Origin: Chitinophaga rhizosphaerae
GTDB lineage: Bacteria > Bacteroidota > Bacteroidia > Chitinophagales > Chitinophagaceae
NCBI RefSeq assembly: GCF_003958645.1
Contig: NZ_RXLO01000003.1
Span: 248,001 to 312,000, forward strand
Direction: 5' to 3'
Length of the DNA: 64,000 nucleotides
Made by a program: the position numbers and the translations under genes. The notes beneath the pieces are model-generated. The model did not search any database, was not told the origin of the DNA, and saw only the letters and a list, made by a program, of their open reading frames with translations. This document shows positions 7,610-15,094 of the stretch, in pieces (within the stretch, counting starts at the first letter, position 1; each line of letters opens with the position of its first letter).

Positions 7610-7918
7610 GTGCGCAAAGTAGCAAACATATCAACAATTTTCCCTAAGCATCTTTTTTGGGATGTAAGGGTTGACCAATTAGAACCCGATAGAGATCAAG
7701 ATCTCATTATTCCTCGCGCTTTGTACATGACAAACGAAAAGTCCTTTGAGGACGATATTTCCAGGTTGGAAATCTTTTATTCCAGCGACGAAATCGTCCG
7801 AAACCTCAAATCCACCAAAGAGAGAATTAGCAACCGCGTTTGTGAGATGGTGGCCCACCGTTACCATATTCCCCCTTTCACAGATATTCCCATCGATAAG
7901 AACGTACAATCAAACTGA
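7610..7918 (+). CDS. DUF6922-like protein, orphan antitoxin-type gene
   Basis: A 102-residue protein starting with GTG. The N-terminus (FPKHLFWDV, then LIIPRALY) and a following SxDEIV helix resemble the Bacteroidota DUF6922 family. Those genes usually sit directly before an AbiEii-type nucleotidyltransferase toxin. Here no such gene follows: 7919-8173 is AT-rich non-coding DNA and the next gene encodes a Fic protein. It may be a remnant of a lost toxin-antitoxin pair, or may have been recruited by the Fic gene. Family assignment is from memory of the sequence pattern. Confidence 0.6.
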   Translation: MRKVANISTIFPKHLFWDVRVDQLEPDRDQDLIIPRALYMTNEKSFEDDISRLEIFYSSDEIVRNLKSTKERISNRVCEMVAHRYHIPPFTDIPIDKNVQSN

Positions 7919-8085
7919 AAAGGCTGTTTTCGTTACAGTTCTTCAAAGCTTTAAGTGAGAACTTTTTTTGCTGATTTTGTATTAACAGTTTTCTTGCGTA
8001 GTTTTCTATAAAGAATGGAATATACGCAATACATTGATAAGCAACATGTTAGTTGGTTCATTGTGTATTATCAAAAGCAATTTGC

Positions 8086-8108
8086 TCCTAAATTTTGCTA
8101 TTTTAGGA
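8086..8108. promoter_or_regulatory. Inverted repeat 1 upstream of Fic-wHTH gene (putative operator)
   Basis: TCCTA at 8086-8090 and TAGGA at 8104-8108 are separated by 13 bases; the arms extend to a perfect 7-bp repeat (TCCTAAA/TTTAGGA). The same half-sites with the same 13-base gap recur at 8147-8169. Confidence 0.5.
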
Positions 8109-8146
8109 AATTTAGGGCGATTTTAAATGTTTTACATTCTAAAAAC

Positions 8147-8169
8147 TCCTAGTTTTGTAAAAATTAGGA
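8147..8169. promoter_or_regulatory. Inverted repeat 2 overlapping promoter and ribosome site of Fic-wHTH gene
   Basis: TCCTA at 8147-8151 and TAGGA at 8165-8169, again 13 bases apart, with centres 61 bp from those of repeat 1. The left arm overlaps a TAGTTTTG -7-like box (8150-8157); the right arm contains the GGAG just before the ATG at 8174. A protein bound here would block transcription, and in RNA the arms could pair and hide the ribosome site. The winged-helix domain of the downstream Fic protein is the obvious candidate ligand. Confidence 0.5.
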
Positions 8170-8173
8170 GATA

Positions 8174-9505
8174 ATGAGAATACCTGAAGGCCCGCCAATT
8201 ATACCCAAGGATTTTGTTTACTCTGAAGTCCTTTCTCAGTTAATAGAGATAAAGAAGTTCCAGGAATTTTTAGAAATTAACGACAACAAATATTATTACT
8301 GGGAAAAGTGGAAGTATCTGGCAGATGACTGGAATTTGGATGCCAAAAAGCTTTGGGCCGCTGTAAAAACTTGGCGACTTTCAAACAAAAGGCTCTACAT
8401 TTCGTCCTTGCCTAAGTTCCAATTTCTAGTCGGGTCACCATCAATTGTGCAACAGGCTCTTCATGCTTTTGATATGAACCTAGGCGGCTCCTTGCAGGGG
8501 GATAGCATTATACCTTCAGAAGACAGGGATCGTTATTTAATTAGTTCATTAATGGAGGAAGCAATTGCTTCAAGTCAGTTGGAAGGGGCTGCTACAACGC
8601 GGAAAGTGGCAAAGGAAATGTTGGAGAATAACCGAAAACCCAAGAATACTTCTGAACAAATGATTCTCAATAACTATGAGGCAATGAAATGGATAGTTGA
8701 GAATAAGAGTAGGAGTATTACTAAAGATACAATTCTTCAAATTCATGCGATACTTACGAAAGACACGCTTTCAGATAAAAGCGAAGAGGGAGCAATTCGG
8801 AAAAGTGATGATATTAATGTAGTAGATGTCCAAACAGGGAGATCAGTTTATACGCCCCCACCTGCAGAACAATTGGAGCAACTGATGGAGGACTTTTGTC
8901 ATTTTGCTAATGATAAAGAAAAGTTGAATTTTTTCATGCATCCAATCACAAAGGGGATTATTCTTCACTTTCTAATGGGTTATATTCACCCATTTGTAGA
9001 TGGTAATGGAAGAACTGCAAGGACAATCTTTTATTGGTACTTGATTAAAAAGGGATATTGGTTAATCGAGTATATGTCGGTATCACGTGTAATACTTAAC
9101 TCAAAGGCTCAGTATGCTCGTGCCTATTTGCATACAGAGCTAGATGAAAATGATTTGACATATTTTATCATTTATAATCTCCGTTCGATAAATATTGCAA
9201 TGGAGGATTTGAAAAGTTATATCCAGCGAAAAACTGCAGAAAAACAGAATATAATTACACTGCTTCGCAATACGTCTTTTAATGACCGACAAATTGGATT
9301 AATTCAAGAAATATTGAAGGATTCCACAGTTTACTTTACTGTCGCTCAAGTTCAAAACAAATTCGGAATTAGCAATCAGACTGCCCGAAATGACCTCGCT
9401 GGGTTAGTTGAAAATGGTGTTCTTGAAGAACGTAAAAGCGGAAAACGAAGCCAATTTTTGCCGCTACCAAATTATTTCAGAAAATTGGAGAAGGCGCAAA
9501 AGTAA
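8174..9505 (+). CDS. Fic-family protein with C-terminal winged helix (443 aa)
   Basis: A 443-residue self-contained Fic regulator-type enzyme. S133-x3-E137-G138 (SSQLEG) is the autoinhibitory helix motif of class II Fic proteins. The active site HPFVDGNGRTAR lies at residues 272-283, with catalytic H272. Residues 370-430 form a winged helix-turn-helix (FTVAQVQNKFGISNQTARNDL), typical of stand-alone Fic regulators that bind DNA near their own promoter. Two matching inverted repeats lie directly upstream. The start at 8174 follows TAGGAG by 3 bases. Likely activity is target AMPylation controlled by autoinhibition; targets are unknown. It stands alone on its transcript, apparently ending near the hairpin at 9851-9885. 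Confidence 0.88.
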   Translation: MRIPEGPPIIPKDFVYSEVLSQLIEIKKFQEFLEINDNKYYYWEKWKYLADDWNLDAKKLWAAVKTWRLSNKRLYISSLPKFQFLVGSPSIVQQALHAFDMNLGGSLQGDSIIPSEDRDRYLISSLMEEAIASSQLEGAATTRKVAKEMLENNRKPKNTSEQMILNNYEAMKWIVENKSRSITKDTILQIHAILTKDTLSDKSEEGAIRKSDDINVVDVQTGRSVYTPPPAEQLEQLMEDFCHFANDKEKLNFFMHPITKGIILHFLMGYIHPFVDGNGRTARTIFYWYLIKKGYWLIEYMSVSRVILNSKAQYARAYLHTELDENDLTYFIIYNLRSINIAMEDLKSYIQRKTAEKQNIITLLRNTSFNDRQIGLIQEILKDSTVYFTVAQVQNKFGISNQTARNDLAGLVENGVLEERKSGKRSQFLPLPNYFRKLEKAQK

Positions 9506-9673
9506 AGATCAATGCGGGAATTTCGATAACGATTTCCTGTTTAAAGACCTCCAGGTTAGCCTTAGTCACCCAAAGTTCGAACTTGTCCGCCTGGGTAATT
9601 CACTATTTTTAGCCTTAATTTCCCTCGCCGAATAGGTCTTTTCGGAAAGGATCGAACTGGTTCCTCGAGACAT
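9477..9673 (-). pseudogene. Possible frameshifted small gene
   Basis: On the minus strand an ATG (complement of 9671-9673) opens a frame beginning MSRGTSSILSEKTYS that stops after 36 codons. Switching frame near 9594 gives a natural-looking continuation (ADKFELWVTKANLEVFKQ) to a stop at 9477. Together they would encode about 65 residues. No family is recognised, and the segment overlaps the 3' end of the Fic gene, so it may be a chance pattern. Confidence 0.22.
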
Positions 9674-9748
9674 GGTTTACGGTTTTGGGTGGTTATAATC
9701 TTCCGGGAAGACCAATTTTCGAAGATTTTATGAACCGTTCCATAAAGC

Positions 9749-9773
9749 CCGGATTAAGTAAAGTTAAATCCGG
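9749..9773. repeat. Inverted repeat CCGGATT / AATCCGG
   Basis: CCGGATT at 9749-9755 and AATCCGG at 9767-9773 form a perfect 7-bp inverted repeat around an 11-base loop. It lies in the non-coding stretch 9674-9850 that closes the AT-rich island. Confidence 0.4.
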
Positions 9774-9774
9774 T

Positions 9775-9792
9775 ATTGAATTGAAATTCAAT
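9775..9792. repeat. 18-bp palindrome
   Basis: ATTGAATT-GA-AATTCAAT is an inverted repeat with perfect 8-bp arms and a 2-base centre, directly after the previous repeat. Its function is unknown; a protein-binding or recombination site is possible. Confidence 0.45.
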
Positions 9793-9850
9793 TAATTATG
9801 CATTCTGTATCGGGAAGTAAAAAACAAAATATCAATAAGCATTGATAAGG

Positions 9851-9885
9851 AAATCCTCTCATTTCATTAAAAATGAGAGGATTTT
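9851..9885. terminator. Strong bidirectional hairpin terminator
   Basis: A perfect 14-bp stem (9851-9864 with 9871-9884) has a 6-base loop. A-rich and T-rich flanks are present on either side, so it could act for both strands. It separates the Fic-wHTH region from the response-regulator remnant. Confidence 0.75.
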
Positions 9886-9965
9886 TGGTTTTAGGATGTT
9901 TTGCATTTCCCGATATTTTGTTTTGTTACATTTTGTCCGGCGATCAAATTTCCGGAATCTTGACT

Positions 9966-10251
9966 ATTGGGTCGGGCTCGTTTAATACGTAGGAACGGCT
10001 CCTGGTTATCAATAAAAGCACTATAGACCTGTCTGGTACGGAAGTGCGTTTGCTGCTCATTTTCGCACTGTAGCCTAACCAGACCATAGCGAGTAGCCGG
10101 TTGCAAAGATATATGGGAAGGCGAAGGCGTAATTGTGGGGCGTAGCCTGGATACGTTTAATTCAAAGCGTATAAAAAAACTGGAACCTGATCCTGATATC
10201 AACATTGTTGCTGTGCGCGGAAAAGGATATAAGCTTAAAATTAGGGCGTAA
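9966..10251 (+). pseudogene. Decayed OmpR-type response regulator, C-terminal part
   Basis: Read in frame from 9966, the sequence gives a recognisable winged-helix output domain: STIDLSGTEVRLLL, then PNQTIASSR. It is interrupted by TAG stops at 9990-9992 and 10071-10073. After a one-base shift near 10104-10107 it continues with KDIWEGEGVIVGRSLD and ends VRGKGYKL at the TAA 10249-10251. These are hallmark segments of OmpR/PhoB DNA-binding domains. The receiver domain and start are missing or beyond recognition. With two stops and a frameshift it cannot be functional. It lies immediately outside the island, so it may have been broken by the insertion. Confidence 0.75.
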
Positions 10252-10556
10252 GAATCGTTCCAATTGTTGATAGCCGATGTGCTTTTTCTGCAATAAACCT
10301 GTTTTTCATTGTGCTGCCAGTATCCGTATTTACCAACCCGCGCACCCAATCCGAACACAGTTGATATCAGCCGCCATGGTCGTCCCAATAGTTAGCAATC
10401 ATAACTATTATTTACTCCCTATACACATTATGCACGTAGAAATCCTCCCAATTAACAAACTAGTTTGTGATTACTGGATATTATGTTAATGCGCCCCGAC
10501 AGCATGGTGTGAGCAGATTTTATCCTTACATTTAGTTATTAACCAATACACCTCTT
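10252..10556. other. Non-coding stretch before the lectin-repeat gene
   Basis: No convincing gene was seen on either strand. It contains a perfect 14-bp palindrome (10455-10468) and is otherwise AT-rich, probably carrying the promoter of the large downstream gene. Confidence 0.4.
10455..10468. promoter_or_regulatory. 14-bp perfect palindrome ACAAACTAGTTTGT
   Basis: A perfect palindrome about 90 bases upstream of the ATG at 10557. The right half contains TAGTTTG, one base short of the TAnnTTTG -7 consensus. It may be an operator for the lectin-repeat gene. Confidence 0.3.
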
Positions 10557-10703
10557 ATGAAACTCGCGAACCCCAGCACGGCGCCCTCCGTGTCTCTAGC
10601 CATCAAGGCAAATCAATTTTATATTATGACGGCCCCTCAGCGGCAATCCTGGAACCACCCCAAACCCTTACGTGGCGAGTGCGGGCCCTGGTCCGGATTA
10701 TAA
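10557..10703 (+). other. Probable out-of-frame N-terminus of the lectin-repeat gene
   Basis: An ATG at 10557 opens a 48-codon frame beginning MKLANPSTAPSVSLAIKANQ and stopping at 10701-10703. From about 10633 the frame one base over gives a smooth extension (LSGNPGTTPNPYVASAG) into the 1125-residue protein. One extra C in the CCCC run at 10633-10636 would explain the break. It is either a real frameshift mutation, a sequencing error, or a short unrelated frame. Confidence 0.5.
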
Positions 10704-13700
10704 CGTGACGATGGAACAATGGTCGCCGGGTAGTACCGCGCAAATGTGGGAATTTCTTGATAATGGTACCATCGTCTCCATTGCTTATCCGGATATGTTG
10801 TTGACTACAACCTACATTGGCCCCCCTCAAATGGGAAGCGTCAACCTGATGTCGCCAATTGACCTGTACCAGGGGCAGGACTGGAAACGCGACGGCGGCT
10901 GTCTGACGACAGCGCCACTATATGGAAGCAATTTTGTTTTCGCGCTGAATGCGCCTTCCTCACCACAAAATGGGGATGCGGTAACTTCATTTGAGTGTGA
11001 CGGGTCGACAAACGAACTATGGTACCTGGTTCCGGTCCAGACCTTACCTTCCACAACCTGTTTTTACCTTCAGACGGAAATGCCTGATGCAAGCGGAGAC
11101 AACGCCGTCTATGTTATCACCGTCCCCGGTACCGCTCCCACGGCTGGTACGCAGGTGGTAATCGACGCCCTGCAGCCAGGGTCCCTCAACCAGCTGTGGT
11201 TTGTTGACGCCGATGGATACGTTGTGAGCGCACTCAACAAAAATTGGGGGCTAACCACGACTACAGGCAACAAACAACCGATCACCGTATCGCCCCTCGG
11301 CACCGATCTTCAGTACTGGAACCTGTTACCTAACGGTTGGCTGGCCATAGGGAATTCAGGTGCAGTATATTTCGCCAACGTGTCTGGTGGAGGAAATGCT
11401 TCGGCAGGCGCCGTGGTTATTGCGTATAATGCCACAGTTAACAGCAATGCCATATGGCGCGTAATACCTCACCGACCGGAAGGGCTATGGTTTACAATCC
11501 AGTCTGCTACCTCCGCGCCCGGCACAGCACCCGGTTCCTTGCTTACCTTAGCCGAAAACGGATCGATCTGCGTGCAGCCACCCATGGGCGGCCCCAAATT
11601 GAAGAACGGCGCGGCGGCCATCAACCAGCTATGGAAAAGGACACTGTCGGGCAATATCGTAAACGCGCTGATCCCCAATATGGCGCTCACCGCCGGAACA
11701 TCGGGCGCCCTTGCCATGAGCCAGCTGGAGGCAGGGAACGACAGTCAGATATGGAACTGGGGCAACGGCCAATTCATCGTAGACAGTCAAACGAATCAGA
11801 AATTACCTGCAGGCTCACTTTCGCCATCGCAAGGGAACACGATACTGTCCACTTCGGGGGGAGCGGGGAGCGGGGTCAGTCTTACATCCGCACCAACTTC
11901 AGGAGTTACCGATGGCGAATTGTGGTTTGTGCTGCCACATGCGATGCCGTTTGAAACCAGCACCACCATCCGGAATGCAGGTGACGGTAAAAGCCCGGGA
12001 TTGTTTTTGTCGTTGTTAAACGATCCGGATGTGAACGGCGGCTACAAAGTACAGGTAGGCGCAGCGCAGAACGATCCTACTGCTACTATTTGGCAATATC
12101 AGTATCCCGGTTACATCGTCAACAGCGCAAACGATAACATCGTACTTTCTCTGGAGCCGGAAGCCAACGGTAATCCTGTAGCGCCGGCTTACACCAATAC
12201 CGTAGTGGCTTACGCGCGGATGCCGAAACCAGCACTGTTCCAACTTTGGGACGTAACGGCAGAAGGCCTGATCGTTAACAGGAATAACGGACAAGCCCTC
12301 GCCATTCCGATCCCCGCTTCCACGCCGGTGGCAACTTCCAGCGTAGTTACCGCTGCCATCGCTACTGATATGAAAACTGCCTATCAGTATTGGGAGTTCG
12401 CACCGGGCATGGCATTACAGACCGTTTTGCAGCAGCCTTCATTGCCTTTCCCTGCCTTTGCCAGCGATTTGGAGACCGCTTATCAAAAGATCAGCGCAAA
12501 GCTCGGGATCCCGGAAGGCGTACGTACCCAATACCTCAACCTCGCGGCGCCGCTGACCACCTATCTGTCTGAAATGAATCTCATGCTGACGGGTATGTTG
12601 TTTGAAAGTATGCAATCAGGAGGGAAGACGCCGGCGCAGTCGGAGATTCAGAATTGTGGTAACGTAATTGCGCGGCTCAACAAGGAAATCACCTCGGTAA
12701 TGGCTGTTCAGCAATTGTTCCAACAGGCTACCACGGTTTACCTTTCCCTTAGCCAGGGCCAGGTATTGACGCTCGACGAACTCATCACGGCCAGCTCGCT
12801 TCCCAATGGGATAAATACCAAAGTGCCGCCGCCTCCCCCGAAAAAGAAGAAGAAAAGCTGGATCGGGGATCTCATAGAAGGAATTACCTATACCGCGCTG
12901 AACGTTGCCGGCAGTTTTGTCGGAGATCCCGAGGCCGGGAAAGAAGTTTCAGGTGCAGTAGGGATCGTAAAGGATGGATTCCCATGCTTCGCTAACTTAA
13001 TGGCCACCGGTTTTACTACTTTTCAGGCAGCGCAACAGTCGCCGGGAGCCAACGAATCCAAGGCGCTCGCAAAACTGAAGCAGGCGGAAATCGATTTTTA
13101 CAATTACGAAATGACCGTTGCCGGCTTGCAGCGAATGTTGCTGGCCGAATTTGAAGCCCTCGGCACCGCGCTGGGACAGGTAGAAACGGCGATTCTGGCA
13201 GACTGGGGAAAGATGCAGGCGGTTTACGATATGATCCAAAATACGACAGACATGTATTCGCTCTACTGGCCGTCTACCATGACGGCGATGGACACCAGCC
13301 AGATGTTGCAAACCTATGCACTTAGCGTCCTGAAAACATTGATCCCCGCCAATTCCGGCTACAAGAACTACGCCACGATGCACATGAATTACGGCTCGCT
13401 CGTCAGCAAAGGATGGAATAACGGAAACTACTATATGGATAACGCCGACGCAACCCAAAACCAATATTCGACCAACATCGCAGATAATGTATGGAAACTG
13501 GCGCTCAGCAACGGAATGAATGTGGTCAGCTATTTCAAGGGATTGGACGGTTGGAACGTACCTGTGGATTATCAGGGCCTGCTGACATATGATGATAGTA
13601 ATAGTGTCCCTTCCGCGGCAACCATCATCTTCACCTTCGAAAACCTGACCAATGTTGAACTGGAGCTTCAATTGACCCTCAATAACCTTGTTGGTACAGG

Positions 13701-14049
13701 ATGTGATACCGCAACTAACTTCCCCCTGGTGAAGTATACGATCCCTGCCTACGGCGCGCAACAATTCGCGGGTGGCGATTCCATCGAGGGCACCGATACC
13801 AATATGGTGTGGGGCCATGGCTTAAACGGGACCAACCCCGGAATCGAGATCCTCGCCGGCGGGAATTCGATCTTCACCGTAGGCGTTGATAATTCCTATG
13901 GAAATACGCTCTATGAAGAGATTGCGGACGTTCCGTTATGCAGTTATACTTTCCCCAACCCAACCATTACTGCGCCGTACAATTATACGCTCACGCAATG
14001 GGACGGGCCGTCGGGAATGGTGTTCGTGAAAATCGTCATCATGGTGTAA
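10672..14049 (+). CDS. Large ricin-lectin-repeat protein, toxin-like
   Basis: About 1125 residues from the GTG at 10672; the true start may be 10557 with a frameshift, or the ATG at 10702. Residues 20-575 hold about ten QxW-type motifs (AQMW, NELW, NQLW, SQIW, FQLW, YQYW and others), the mark of beta-trefoil ricin B lectin repeats that bind sugars. Residues 590-900 are helical, with a Pro5-Lys5 hinge at 719-728. This is followed by an amphipathic/hydrophobic stretch (WIGDLIEGITYTALNVAG) like the membrane-active part of helical pore-forming toxins. The last 160 residues look like a beta-sandwich. No signal peptide is seen. Lectin binding is well supported; toxin activity is inference. The gene is monocistronic with a terminator at 14081-14108. 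Confidence 0.7.
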   Translation: MASAGPGPDYNVTMEQWSPGSTAQMWEFLDNGTIVSIAYPDMLLTTTYIGPPQMGSVNLMSPIDLYQGQDWKRDGGCLTTAPLYGSNFVFALNAPSSPQNGDAVTSFECDGSTNELWYLVPVQTLPSTTCFYLQTEMPDASGDNAVYVITVPGTAPTAGTQVVIDALQPGSLNQLWFVDADGYVVSALNKNWGLTTTTGNKQPITVSPLGTDLQYWNLLPNGWLAIGNSGAVYFANVSGGGNASAGAVVIAYNATVNSNAIWRVIPHRPEGLWFTIQSATSAPGTAPGSLLTLAENGSICVQPPMGGPKLKNGAAAINQLWKRTLSGNIVNALIPNMALTAGTSGALAMSQLEAGNDSQIWNWGNGQFIVDSQTNQKLPAGSLSPSQGNTILSTSGGAGSGVSLTSAPTSGVTDGELWFVLPHAMPFETSTTIRNAGDGKSPGLFLSLLNDPDVNGGYKVQVGAAQNDPTATIWQYQYPGYIVNSANDNIVLSLEPEANGNPVAPAYTNTVVAYARMPKPALFQLWDVTAEGLIVNRNNGQALAIPIPASTPVATSSVVTAAIATDMKTAYQYWEFAPGMALQTVLQQPSLPFPAFASDLETAYQKISAKLGIPEGVRTQYLNLAAPLTTYLSEMNLMLTGMLFESMQSGGKTPAQSEIQNCGNVIARLNKEITSVMAVQQLFQQATTVYLSLSQGQVLTLDELITASSLPNGINTKVPPPPPKKKKKSWIGDLIEGITYTALNVAGSFVGDPEAGKEVSGAVGIVKDGFPCFANLMATGFTTFQAAQQSPGANESKALAKLKQAEIDFYNYEMTVAGLQRMLLAEFEALGTALGQVETAILADWGKMQAVYDMIQNTTDMYSLYWPSTMTAMDTSQMLQTYALSVLKTLIPANSGYKNYATMHMNYGSLVSKGWNNGNYYMDNADATQNQYSTNIADNVWKLALSNGMNVVSYFKGLDGWNVPVDYQGLLTYDDSNSVPSAATIIFTFENLTNVELELQLTLNNLVGTGCDTATNFPLVKYTIPAYGAQQFAGGDSIEGTDTNMVWGHGLNGTNPGIEILAGGNSIFTVGVDNSYGNTLYEEIADVPLCSYTFPNPTITAPYNYTLTQWDGPSGMVFVKIVIMV

Positions 14050-14080
14050 TTATTCAGAAACCCATCAAAAATCTATCCCG

Positions 14081-14108
14081 AAAATGCCTGGTGCCATCCA
14101 GGCATTTT
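14081..14108. terminator. Bidirectional hairpin terminator
   Basis: AAAATGCCTGG (14081-14091) pairs with CCAGGCATTTT (14098-14108) over a 6-base loop; the A and T ends serve both strands between convergent genes. Confidence 0.75.
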
Positions 14109-14152
14109 CATTTTGAGGGAGGGATGCATTTGTTAATCTAATATAATGCAAT

Positions 14153-14185
14153 GCGTAAGGGCAATTCAGCAGAATGCCCTTACGC
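14153..14185. repeat. 11-bp inverted repeat, second hairpin between convergent genes
   Basis: GCGTAAGGGCA (14153-14163) and TGCCCTTACGC (14175-14185) are perfectly complementary over an 11-base loop. There is no T run, so it may be a factor-dependent or supporting terminator. Confidence 0.45.
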
Positions 14186-14224
14186 CTGCAAGCAATCGTC
14201 AGGAACAAAGAATAATTGATTTAC

Positions 14225-14764
14225 TCAGCAACCGCCTTCGGGGAGAATACGTTTAAAAATTGCTTTACCATCCCGTTCGGCATATTCGACGGTAACTATT
14301 GGATACGAATACTTGGGCGCGTACGATACGTGATGGCCCCTCATAATAATCTTGTCGTTGACTTTCAGGCTTTGCAATACCTCCATTTGTGCCTTTTCCG
14401 ACTGAAATGTTGCTATGTATTCTTCTCCATTGATCCTGACCATCAACCCGAAACCTAATCGTGAGCCAGGTGGAAGTGAAAGGGACGTGACAACCGCCTC
14501 CATTTTGGAAGAGGTGCTTATATGATGCCTTAATTTTTCAGCCCTGGAAAGCACTTTTCTACCTGCAAGAGACGCTTCCCATTTTTTGAAATTCATACCT
14601 GCAGGGGTGGCCTCCCAGTTCTTTCGTTCGGCTTCCATTTCGGCAGCAGAGAGGGGTTTGGGAGTTGATTTTTTGGGGGGCTCATTTTTGATCTCGCGAT
14701 TCGCGAATACAAGCCCGCCTACCACAACCAGCGGTAAGATCAGCAGATAAATGAATTTTTTCAT
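14225..14764 (-). CDS. Membrane-anchored hypothetical protein (179 aa)
   Basis: The start was set at the ATG complementary to 14762-14764, which begins MKKFIYLLILPLVVVGGLVF, a clear signal anchor. An upstream in-frame ATG at 14788 would put eight non-hydrophobic residues ahead of it. After the anchor comes a low-complexity Pro/Lys linker, a charged helical region, and a C-terminal part of about 90 residues that looks beta-rich (SRLGFGLMVRINGEEYIATF), possibly an OB-like fold. No catalytic residues are recognised. It is probably exported and tethered to the inner membrane. It is convergent with the lectin-repeat gene, sharing the hairpin terminator. Confidence 0.65.
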   Translation of the reverse strand: MKKFIYLLILPLVVVGGLVFANREIKNEPPKKSTPKPLSAAEMEAERKNWEATPAGMNFKKWEASLAGRKVLSRAEKLRHHISTSSKMEAVVTSLSLPPGSRLGFGLMVRINGEEYIATFQSEKAQMEVLQSLKVNDKIIMRGHHVSYAPKYSYPIVTVEYAERDGKAIFKRILPEGGC

Positions 14765-15094
14765 GATTTTTGATGGTTTAATTAACATAAATCGATCTCC
14801 TGAAAAGCAGATCCGTTTAAGGCATTTCCTTTGGCGTGTATATCCGGGAAATGGCGATTCAGCTAAATTACCTGGACGAGCTTCAACTGGAAGAATCTGG
14901 ATTGTAAATAATAGTGTAACCTTTGTAAATTAATCGTAAACGGGTTTTCTTACTGTCAAAATCTGTTCTCCGTAAACCGCAAGTGATTGTTTGTGTTATT
15001 ATTACTTATTATTACTTATTATTATTTATGTGATGTGTTTGGCTTTTAAAATACCCGGAACTGACGGTTTTTGTATCGCCGGAAGGGAAGTATT
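14765..15094. other. Intergenic stretch with a 10-bp tandem repeat
   Basis: No gene is supported. It holds the upstream region of the leftward membrane-anchored gene and the downstream region of the leftward AraC gene, plus the short tandem repeat at 14996-15025. Confidence 0.4.
14996..15025 (+). repeat. Tandem repeat TTATTATTAC x3
   Basis: Two exact copies of the 10-mer and a third with its last base changed to T. Its pure A/T/C composition makes slippage likely, so copy number may vary between strains. Confidence 0.6.

Noticed and set aside
9891..10388. 165-codon minus-strand frame
   Set aside because: It is opposite the response-regulator remnant, whose plus-strand motifs explain the sequence better.
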